Positions 13,932 to 18,761 of a DNA stretch of 35,157 nucleotides are shown here, one piece after another. The DNA is taken from positions 1-35,157 of the IMG/VR virus record IMGVR_UViG_3300006350_000011; one strand, given 5' to 3'. Position 1 is the stretch's first letter; every line of letters begins with the position of its first letter. The notes below the pieces were generated by a model that worked only from the letters and a program-made list of their open reading frames with translations, was not told where the DNA came from and ran no database searches. The stretch is from a virus. The position numbers were made by a program, and so were the translations under genes.

Positions 13932-13989
13932 ATTATAATACAAAAAAGGGGTAATTCAATACCCCTTGTGACACTATTTCAACTGGATC
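13932..13989 (-). promoter_or_regulatory. dyad-promoter cassette 5
   Basis: Minus strand: GATCCAGT-TGAAAT-AGTGTCAC (13968-13989), 8 nt, -35 TTGAAT (13954-13959), 16 nt, -10 TATAAT (13932-13937). The dyad covers the TAG at 13974-13976; its left arm is degenerate. Confidence 0.75.
13942..13967 (-). terminator. intrinsic terminator within cassette 5
   Basis: AAGGGGUA-UUGAA-UUACCCCUU with a U tail on the minus strand; the loop carries the -35 hexamer. Confidence 0.82.
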
Positions 13990-14228
13990 TCGTAATCAAT
14001 CTTTTTGATACACCATCCAGATGATGCTGTGACTTCCTCTATCAGGTCGTCTTCGTCGTCTGCTTCCCAAACACCTAGGTGTCCATCTATTATTTCTTGT
14101 CTGTCCCAGTTAGAAGCAATAAAATAGGTGTCTAGGTCATTGTTGCAGATATGCTCAGTGTTTCCCGTGATGTCTTCGGGATAGTCATCGTCAAAATCAA
14201 ATTCGATGTCTGTTACTAAGAATTTCAT
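13974..14228 (-). CDS. 84-residue acidic hypothetical protein
   Basis: The start at 14228 (MKFLVTDIEFDFDDDYPEDI) is preferred over upstream in-frame codons because it begins right after the previous stop and opens a clean beta-strand/acidic domain. The rest (DTYFIASNWDRQEIIDGHLG, then DDLIEEVTASSGWCIKKIDY) suggests an alpha-beta fold. Very acidic overall. Last gene of the unit read from cassette 6; the stop lies in dyad 5. Not recognised. Confidence 0.7.
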   Translation of the reverse strand: MKFLVTDIEFDFDDDYPEDITGNTEHICNNDLDTYFIASNWDRQEIIDGHLGVWEADDEDDLIEEVTASSGWCIKKIDYEIQLK

Positions 14229-14229
14229 G

Positions 14230-14424
14230 CTAGTGGTCACAGTTCTTATCTTGGTAGCAATCTTCGTTCCAATGCTCTCCTTCGTCAAGAACTCCCATGT
14301 ACTGCATAATCTCATCATAGGTCTGCATACCACTACGGGTCATAGTCCCACAAGTGTATTCCCAACCTAGGTCAGCAAGTTTATCCAATAGGACAGAAAC
14401 TTTTGGTTGTTTAGTTTTAGGCAT
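14230..14424 (-). CDS. 64-residue hypothetical protein
   Basis: MPKTKQPKVSVLLDKLADLG then WEYTCGTMTRSGMQTYDEIM and an acidic end with two Cys. AAGGAGC sits five bases before the ATG at 14424, which fixes the start; an upstream extension in the same frame is a shadow over the preceding gene. Overlaps that gene by 8 nt. Not recognised. Confidence 0.7.
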   Translation of the reverse strand: MPKTKQPKVSVLLDKLADLGWEYTCGTMTRSGMQTYDEIMQYMGVLDEGEHWNEDCYQDKNCDH

Positions 14425-14620
14425 AATGCTCCTTGTCGTAAAATGAATAATCAGATGGTTCTGGATCTGTGATCTTCTCAAATAGAGAATCGTAAGCAGA
14501 TTGTGTAGATTCGTCGATCCACCCCATGTCATTAAAGAACATGACCATTTGAACAAGGACTTCTTCCTCGTCCCTAGTCATATCTAAATGACGTATTTCG
14601 ATAACGTTTTCAATAGTCAT
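14417..14620 (-). CDS. 67-residue acidic helical protein
   Basis: MTIENVIEIRHLDMTRDEEE then VLVQMVMFFNDMGWIDESTQ; amphipathic helices with a Met/Phe-rich face and an acidic end. First gene of the unit from dyad-promoter cassette 6 (predicted transcription start about 18-20 nt before the ATG). Not recognised. Confidence 0.7.
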   Translation of the reverse strand: MTIENVIEIRHLDMTRDEEEVLVQMVMFFNDMGWIDESTQSAYDSLFEKITDPEPSDYSFYDKEHYA

Positions 14621-14645
14621 AGAAGAATTTGTCTTGTACTCTTAT

Positions 14646-14704
14646 ATTATTGCACAAAAAAAGAGGGTAGTAAATACCCTCTGTGACAGTAATATAATTG
14701 GCAC
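14646..14704 (-). promoter_or_regulatory. dyad-promoter cassette 6
   Basis: Minus strand: GTGCCAAT-TATATT-ACTGTCAC (14683-14704), 8 nt, -35 TTTACT (14669-14674), 17 nt, -10 AATAAT (14646-14651). The only one of ten that does not overlap a stop codon; the preceding stop is 36 nt away, and a further hairpin (UUGGCA...AGUCCCU...AGGGA...UGCCAA) fills that gap. Confidence 0.7.
14656..14682 (-). terminator. intrinsic terminator within cassette 6
   Basis: AGAGGGUA-UUUAC-UACCCUCU followed by seven U on the minus strand. Confidence 0.87.
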
Positions 14705-14739
14705 TCCCTACTATCCAAGAGGGACTCTGCCAATTTATA

Positions 14740-14970
14740 CTATGCTGTCTGTTGTGTTAATGCACCTCTCTTACGAGCAAGAGCAATAAACTTACCAACT
14801 GACTCACCATTAGATGCTGCCCCTGATAGGTTAGCAACTAATTCACCTTCAGTAATGTCAAAGCGATATGCCTTGTCTCTGTTAGTGGTGTATGTGATGT
14901 CCATAGTATTGTCATCATTAACAACAATAGGTGACACTACTGCAGATGACTTTTCAAATGTGATTTGCAT
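14740..14970 (-). CDS. 76-residue hypothetical protein
   Basis: The longer in-frame ORF (to 15051) cannot be right because it would start upstream of its own promoter. The first sensible starts are ATG 14982 and ATG 14970 (MQITFEKSSAVVSPIVVNDD). Two beta strands (MDITYTTNRDKAYRFDI) are followed by a helix (SVGKFIALARKRGALTQQ). The layout recalls small KTSC-like domains, but key residues are not clear. Read from cassette 7, which has the only perfect TTGACA among the dyad promoters. Confidence 0.7.
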   Translation of the reverse strand: MQITFEKSSAVVSPIVVNDDNTMDITYTTNRDKAYRFDITEGELVANLSGAASNGESVGKFIALARKRGALTQQTA

Positions 14971-15001
14971 AATCAAATTCATTACTAATTTGTCCATTAT
15001 T

Positions 15002-15058
15002 ATAATAGCACATGTTCCAGGTATTGTCAAGCATTGGGGACACCCTGACAACTGGCAT
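15002..15058 (-). promoter_or_regulatory. dyad-promoter cassette 7
   Basis: Minus strand: ATGCCAGT-TGTCAG-GGTGTCCC (15037-15058), 6 nt, -35 TTGACA (15025-15030), 17 nt, -10 TATTAT (15002-15007). The dyad begins at the last base of the TAA at 15058-15060. No terminator. Confidence 0.75.
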
Positions 15059-15462
15059 TACCTGGAGGGTCGGACCTCAATATCCATGGTAGTATTATTG
15101 TACAACTTGTCGGTATACTTCATCCAACCGATGTCACCAACCTCAGTGTGACCTCTATCATTGTAATTGGCACCACGAATCTCACCTTTATCATTGTGAT
15201 TCTCACCTCTTATAATACCTCTTCCATATGATACTTTTGGCTGAAATAGAAAATCTTGACATAATTTATCAAAAGTTTCAACTTTTACTATTTTTACCCA
15301 CTTTGAACTATACTGCCCACCTATTAACCTTTTCCATATTCTATACACTAATTGATAAGAATGGTAGGGCATTACACGTTCTTCTAAAAATGAACGTTTT
15401 GCAGGATTCCATAACTTTAGATGATTTCCTTCCAGTTTTAAGATATAGTACATAATCTTCAT
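15058..15462 (-). CDS. 134-residue basic protein with an internal RGxNxNDxG repeat
   Basis: The N-terminal 75 residues are basic and aromatic (KLWNPAKRSFLEERV, YHSYQLVYRIWKRLIGG) with no family that I recognise. Residues about 84-104 then hold an imperfect tandem repeat (GIIRGENHNDKGEIRGANYN, then DRGHTEVG), mirrored at DNA level by repeats of about 24-30 nt near 15150-15215. ATGs at 15462 and 15453 are both possible starts. It sits next to the DnaA-box region, and the basic composition would allow DNA binding, but no DNA-binding fold is visible. Confidence 0.65.
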   Translation of the reverse strand: MKIMYYILKLEGNHLKLWNPAKRSFLEERVMPYHSYQLVYRIWKRLIGGQYSSKWVKIVKVETFDKLCQDFLFQPKVSYGRGIIRGENHNDKGEIRGANYNDRGHTEVGDIGWMKYTDKLYNNTTMDIEVRPSR

Positions 15463-15499
15463 AAACTGTAACTTTATACACTATTTAGAGATTCTTTAC

Positions 15500-15735
15500 A
15501 TTTCTCGCAGTTTCTCACAAGTTTGTCGTTTTCCACAGGTTTTCAAAGTTTTCCACAGGTTTGTCTGTTTTTGTGGAAAACTCCCAGTTTCGCCATTTGT
15601 GTTGGTTTTCTGAATTACTTGACAGATGGGTGCTTGCGTGCTAAGACAACAACAAATCTCTACTTTTCCACAGATTATCCCCACCTTGTGGAAAACTTAG
15701 ATATATTTAATTTAACATTTAATTAAACTAGTACA
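15500..15735. other. DnaA-box cluster, candidate replication origin or DnaA sink
   Basis: No supportable gene lies in 15463-15747. Five exact TTTTCCACA 9-mers occur: plus strand at 15529-15537, 15549-15557 and 15664-15672; minus strand at 15572-15580 and 15687-15695. A TTATCCCCA (15675-15683, one mismatch to the E. coli box) and a weaker TTTCTCACA (15511-15519) add to the array. TTTTCCACA is the DnaA-box sequence reported for cyanobacterial chromosome origins. The cluster is followed by an A/T tract (about 15696-15728) that could act as an unwinding element. Short frames across it on both strands look like shadows. Confidence 0.5.
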
Positions 15736-15747
15736 AACGTACAATAC

Positions 15748-15939
15748 TTAAGTCAAGTCCCTTGATTCAACCCATACATCCTTATGATCTGTTGCCTTTC
15801 CTGACTGTTGTTCCATCCAATCAAACATATGTTGTAGTTCCTCACACCTACGTTCCGCTTGATCTTTATCTTCAAACAGTTCATCTAGATTAGGAGTTCT
15901 ATCTCCCCTCTTGAATAATACAGCATACTTGAGTGTCAC
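15748..15939 (-). CDS. 63-residue hypothetical protein, GTG start
   Basis: GTG start supported by GGAGGT about ten bases upstream, inside the end of the preceding gene. MTLKYAVLFKRGDRTPNLDE leads into a charged helix (DQAERRCEELQHMFDWMEQQ). The helix could form a short coiled coil. Last gene before the DnaA-box region. Not recognised. Confidence 0.65.
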   Translation of the reverse strand: MTLKYAVLFKRGDRTPNLDELFEDKDQAERRCEELQHMFDWMEQQSGKATDHKDVWVESRDLT

Positions 15940-15946
15940 TGGGTTC

Positions 15947-16195
15947 TTACCTCCAAAATGTTCTCTTTAGTATAGCATAATTGTTCTTAATATGATACTC
16001 GTATGTAACACCTCTGCTACTGGTTGCAATAATTGCTTGACCTTGTACAATAGCAGTTTCAATATCTGAACCAAATGTCTGTATTATACCTGTTCTAGCA
16101 CTAGATCTTAACTGTGCTCTTCCATTAGCAACAGTACAATAGTATGATGGGACTTCGTTAGGATGGGACATAATAGCATAAACCTTCTTGGACAT
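15947..16195 (-). CDS. 82-residue hypothetical protein
   Basis: MSKKVYAIMSHPNEVPSYYC, with beta-rich continuation (GRAQLRSSARTGIIQTFGSD, TAIVQGQAIIATSSRGVTYE) and a C-terminus NYAILKRTFWR. A GTG nine bases upstream is an alternative start close to AAGGAT. The 5' end overlaps the neighbouring frame by about 38 nt. Not recognised. Confidence 0.6.
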   Translation of the reverse strand: MSKKVYAIMSHPNEVPSYYCTVANGRAQLRSSARTGIIQTFGSDIETAIVQGQAIIATSSRGVTYEYHIKNNYAILKRTFWR

Positions 16196-16382
16196 AATAA
16201 TCACATATCCTTATCAATGATGGATACCTCGTTAGATGTAAATCCATATCTAGGACAGTTTGTATTAGATCTATTTGATATTTAGGATCGAAAGCACCAT
16301 GCCAAAATGCTTCAACAGATAGATCAAGTTCCTCTATGATATTTGATGGAGAAGAGTGATTGTTGGTAGATACAGATTCCAT
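16158..16382 (-). CDS. 74-residue hypothetical protein, overlapping both neighbours
   Basis: Starts MESVSTNNHSSPSNIIEELD; the coherent part is LSVEAFWHGAFDPKYQIDLIQ and TVLDMDLHLTRYP, which looks like real coding sequence. It overlaps the upstream gene by 59 nt and the downstream one by 38 nt. A TTG at 16397 is an alternative start. Not recognised. Confidence 0.55.
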   Translation of the reverse strand: MESVSTNNHSSPSNIIEELDLSVEAFWHGAFDPKYQIDLIQTVLDMDLHLTRYPSLIRICDYYVQEGLCYYVPS

Positions 16383-16599
16383 AACGTTGATTGTCAAGTG
16401 TAATAGTGATTTGATCAGGAAATGTTCTAGAATGAGTACGACATCCCTGAGTTCTAAATGTAACAGTTCCTAAAGATCTGTCTTCATATAGTACCCGATC
16501 TCCTACTTGTAGGTCTAACACTTTCTTTGGTGTTATCCAATTTGGAGAGGGTGGTGGTGAGGAGGGTGTGGAATGATCCTCCTTCTTTGTTTGGGACAT
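16324..16599 (-). CDS. 91-residue hypothetical protein with a proline-rich start
   Basis: The first 20 residues (DHSTPSSPPPSPNWI) are low-complexity, in the region shared with the upstream gene, so the functional domain may begin later: PKKVLDLQVGDRVLYEDRSL then GTVTFRTQGCRTHSRTFPDQ, an SH3-like or small beta-barrel pattern (VGDRVLY...GTVT). Overlaps both neighbours (116 and 59 nt). Not recognised. Confidence 0.5.
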   Translation of the reverse strand: MSQTKKEDHSTPSSPPPSPNWITPKKVLDLQVGDRVLYEDRSLGTVTFRTQGCRTHSRTFPDQITITLDNQRYGICIYQQSLFSIKYHRGT

Positions 16600-16675
16600 G
16601 CTTGTATTCTAGCAATTCTTTTTGAATAAGGGTACATATGAGTTTTGCTTGTTCACTCGTTATATCTACTACCAT
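16484..16675 (-). CDS. 63-residue hypothetical protein
   Basis: MVVDITSEQAKLICTLIQKE then LLEYKHV and FHTLLTTTLSKLDNTKE: the TxEQAxLIxxLIxKEL...LxxxLxKL pattern occurs in many small cyanophage proteins of unknown function. The last 115 nt are also read in another frame by the next gene. Overlaps the upstream gene by 7 nt. Confidence 0.6.
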   Translation of the reverse strand: MVVDITSEQAKLICTLIQKELLEYKHVPNKEGGSFHTLLTTTLSKLDNTKESVRPTSRRSGTI

Positions 16676-16854
16676 TGTTCTTCTCCTTCTGGGTAATCGT
16701 CAATCTCTACTATATCTTCTTCAGCATCATCATATGGTGTGGAGATAGTTCTCCAATAGTTTGAATCAGCAATTAATGCTTCTTTGATGACTTTATATGG
16801 AATGTTAGGTTGTTCCATGGTTAGAGGGGGATATGAAGGTGTTAGAGAGTACAT
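16669..16854 (-). CDS. 61-residue acidic hypothetical protein
   Basis: MYSLTPSYPPLTMEQPNIPY then KVIKEALIADSNYWRTISTP and an acidic tail (EEDIVEIDDYPEGEEQW). TAATG overlap with the upstream stop supports the start at 16854, though an internal ATG (MEQPN, 16818) is possible. Not recognised. Confidence 0.6.
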   Translation of the reverse strand: MYSLTPSYPPLTMEQPNIPYKVIKEALIADSNYWRTISTPYDDAEEDIVEIDDYPEGEEQW

Positions 16855-17042
16855 TAATCAACAAATCCTAGTCCTGTTTGGTTAGGTTCTGCTCTTTCTT
16901 GTCTTAACTCGGTCAAGCGAGATTTCAGTTTCCTGAGTTCTTCGCTATCATAGAGATAATCCTTCTTGAGTGCTTCCTTCAACAACTTCATCTCACGCTT
17001 GGGAGAATAGAACTGTTGATAATTACGTAGTTTCATGTTCAT
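16854..17042 (-). CDS. 62-residue basic helical protein
   Basis: NMKLRNYQQFYSPKREMKLL then KEALKKDYLYDSEELRKLKS: a basic helix pair with an R/E-rich end. The ATG overlaps the preceding stop (ATGA) and the stop overlaps the next ATG (TAATG). Could bind nucleic acid. Not recognised. Confidence 0.65.
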   Translation of the reverse strand: MNMKLRNYQQFYSPKREMKLLKEALKKDYLYDSEELRKLKSRLTELRQERAEPNQTGLGFVD

Positions 17043-17206
17043 ATGTCACACGTGTAGTGATCGTTATGTTTGAGGTGGTTGTAACTTGCTTCAATCTTAT
17101 TATATAATTGAGTAAGCATTTTCCCTCCCAGTTCCCCTTCGTCTCTTTTCGAGATGCAGTTGAGACCTGTCATGATAGCAAATAGTTCTTCTTTAGAGAG
17201 GTTCAT
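17039..17206 (-). CDS. 55-residue hypothetical protein
   Basis: MNLSKEELFAIMTGLNCISK then RDEGELGGKMLTQLYNKIEA; helical, with an HxxH-rich end (NHLKHNDHYTCDI). ATGA overlap to the next gene. The motif LSKEEL-x-I-x-x-GL is common in tiny phage proteins. Not recognised. Confidence 0.65.
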   Translation of the reverse strand: MNLSKEELFAIMTGLNCISKRDEGELGGKMLTQLYNKIEASYNHLKHNDHYTCDI

Positions 17207-17221
17207 AGTAAAAAATCGTCG

Positions 17222-17398
17222 CTAATCCTCCCAGATCATTTCGAGATTAATATCGTGAAACTCTTCAAGATAGTAATCTACTGTGATCTCAAGTTCTGCT
17301 GCTTTGGATTCGATATCCATTGCAAACTTGTTTGCTTCTTCTTCTGCCTTATCACAGAAGAGATCTAGTGATGATTCGTGCATTGGTGTTAGATCCAT
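17222..17398 (-). CDS. 58-residue acidic helical protein
   Basis: MDLTPMHESSLDLFCDKAEE then EANKFAMDIESKAAELEITV and DYYLEEFHDIN; long amphipathic helices, very acidic. Only 21 nt separate it from the endonuclease VII gene, so it is likely part of the same message from cassette 8. I believe relatives occur in other cyanophages but cannot name a family. Confidence 0.65.
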   Translation of the reverse strand: MDLTPMHESSLDLFCDKAEEEANKFAMDIESKAAELEITVDYYLEEFHDINLEMIWED

Positions 17399-17419
17399 TT
17401 GTGTTATTCTACCACACAG

Positions 17420-17890
17420 TTATATATCCGTCAATGGTTTGCTCAAGTAATTAACAGCACGTTTAAGTGACTCAAGATTATCTCCCAAGTTACCTAGTCC
17501 TGTGTTACATTGCTTGCATAACCAACCACGAAACTCTCCTGTTTCATGGCAATGATCTAATTGCCACACCCATGTTCCATTTACACCATCAGGTACTTGC
17601 TCTTTAGATGCATAAACTGGTTTACCACAACATTCACATGGTGTTCCATGTAGTGGTGGTTTAAGGTGTTTATACTTCTTCCGTATGGCACTACGCTCTG
17701 CTGCTTTAACTTTGGTACATGAATAACAATTAGTGTTAACTCTTCTACGTTTGCCTGTCCATGGGTGCTCTAAACCCTTGTTATAGAACTGATTTGCATA
17801 GTACGGAAACTCGGTATTCGGTTTTGTAGTAAAACAGATGGAGCATTTGCATACCCCATCTGGAATGTTCTCTAAATTTCTTGATCTCAT
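17420..17890 (-). CDS. recombination endonuclease VII-like HNH nuclease
   Basis: The start at 17890 makes an ATGA overlap with the preceding gene; an earlier in-frame ATG exists. The 156-residue product has Cys sets C14KCSIC19...C55YSC58 and C85ECC88...C125KQC128 that can hold two zinc ions, and the catalytic endonuclease VII core LDHCHETGEFRGWLCKQCNT followed by GLGNLGDNLESLKRAV. This fold cuts branched DNA in T4 (gp49), but many small phage versions are homing or free-standing HNH enzymes. It is the second gene of the cassette 8 operon, and not next to packaging genes, so I cannot tell resolvase from homing nuclease. Confidence 0.9.
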   Translation of the reverse strand: MRSRNLENIPDGVCKCSICFTTKPNTEFPYYANQFYNKGLEHPWTGKRRRVNTNCYSCTKVKAAERSAIRKKYKHLKPPLHGTPCECCGKPVYASKEQVPDGVNGTWVWQLDHCHETGEFRGWLCKQCNTGLGNLGDNLESLKRAVNYLSKPLTDI

Positions 17891-18351
17891 CTCATGTATA
17901 AGTAACCACCTGCCCAATCACATTTGACCTCAAGTGCTTGTCTGTCTCTGATTCTTCTTAAATCATATCTGACATGCTTAGAAGGTCCTTTCCATGATGC
18001 AGGTTTGTAAACTTCTCCTGTTTTCTTGTCAACAAATGCATGTACACTTGTCTGATCATTCTTACGATCAGCATTACATGCTGTCTTCATGATGATCTTG
18101 TGATACTTACGACCTGTCTCAACAGAGAAGAGAGCATAAGGTATCATTGTACCGTTCTCAATCTCTTGTAGTTTAGTAGTGTAGTAAGTATGCTCCCATG
18201 TATCAGGTAATGATTCTTGGAGATGTCTCTTTGCAGATTTGATCTCATTGTATCTAACGTCTTCTTGTAACCATGTGACTAATGAGTTAGTCCATGCTGT
18301 AACGTTCTCTTCGATGAGGTCAAGTGCTTGTTGTTGTGCTGAAGTAGTCAT
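17887..18351 (-). CDS. 154-residue conserved phage protein, KTACNADRK type
   Basis: The C-terminal half contains KYHKIIMKTACNADRKNDQT then SVHAFVDKKTGEVYKPASWK and GPSKHVRYDLR, a strongly conserved block found in many tailed phages in proteins of unknown function. The N-terminal half is helical (QQALDLIEENVTAWTNSLVT). AAGGATT precedes the ATG. First gene of the operon read from cassette 8 (transcription start about 17 nt upstream) and coupled to the endonuclease VII gene by ATGA. Confidence 0.85.
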   Translation of the reverse strand: MTTSAQQQALDLIEENVTAWTNSLVTWLQEDVRYNEIKSAKRHLQESLPDTWEHTYYTTKLQEIENGTMIPYALFSVETGRKYHKIIMKTACNADRKNDQTSVHAFVDKKTGEVYKPASWKGPSKHVRYDLRRIRDRQALEVKCDWAGGYLYMR

Positions 18352-18374
18352 AATCCTTTGTTTGTTATGTACTT

Positions 18375-18433
18375 ATTATAGTGTAAGATAACATACTATT
18401 CAATACTGTGTGTGACAGTTTATAGGGTGTCCA
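18375..18433 (-). promoter_or_regulatory. dyad-promoter cassette 8
   Basis: Minus strand: TGGACACC-CTATAA-ACTGTCAC (18412-18433), 8 nt, -35 TTGAAT (18398-18403), 17 nt, -10 TATAAT (18375-18380). The TAA of the upstream gene is in the centre. The left arm is the most divergent of the set. Confidence 0.72.
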
Positions 18434-18701
18434 TGTCCTTACCATGTCTACCATTCTTACTAGCACCTACTAACTCCTCAATATCTTTCTGAATCTGTCC
18501 TTGTATAGTAGCAGCAGTGCCACGTGTTACTGTTGGTTCCTCTGGTGCATCTTTCTCTAATTGATCTAACACCTCTAATCCACCACGTACACGTGCTTTC
18601 AATTCTTTTAATTGTGTGAGTTGTTCCTCTGTGTCAACTATATCACTATTAATCTTAGCTAATTGACTAGTGAGATTCTCTCTATAACGAGTGAAGTCCA
18701 T
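18420..18701 (-). CDS. 93-residue coiled-coil protein
   Basis: Start at 18701 (MDFTRYRENLTSQLAKINSD) rather than the in-frame ATG at 18740, whose extension (LCYCIIKYCIYM) covers the divergent promoters. A long heptad region (IVDTEEQLTQLKELKARV, then GGLEVLDQLEKD) predicts a coiled coil, followed by a Thr/Gln linker and a basic patch (GASKNGRHGKD). Could be a small structural or assembly factor. It diverges from the plus-strand fibre gene. Confidence 0.75.
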   Translation of the reverse strand: MDFTRYRENLTSQLAKINSDIVDTEEQLTQLKELKARVRGGLEVLDQLEKDAPEEPTVTRGTAATIQGQIQKDIEELVGASKNGRHGKDMDTL

Positions 18702-18737
18702 ATAAATACAATATTTGATTATACAATAGCATAAATA
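18701..18737 (+). promoter_or_regulatory. two T4-type late promoter octamers
   Basis: TATAAATA (18701-18708, exact T4 late consensus) and CATAAATA (18730-18737, the usual cyanophage variant) on the plus strand, about 54 and 25 nt before the ATG at 18762. No -35 is needed for sigma gp55-type late transcription. Confidence 0.75.
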
Positions 18738-18761
18738 CAAGAAAAAGGCAACCCCAGTGGC

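Noticed and set aside
15496-15726. Frames of 62-67 codons on both strands across the DnaA-box region
   Set aside because: Composition follows the repeated TTTTCCACA boxes; no ribosome-binding site or recognisable domain.
10080-18433. The dyads as CRP or NtcA sites
   Set aside because: Arms are TGTGAC-N12-GTCACA, not the TGTGA-N6-TCACA of CRP, and GTA-N8-TAC of NtcA is absent.
10080-18433. The dyads as a CRISPR array
   Set aside because: Spacing is irregular (hundreds to thousands of bases) and genes lie between copies.
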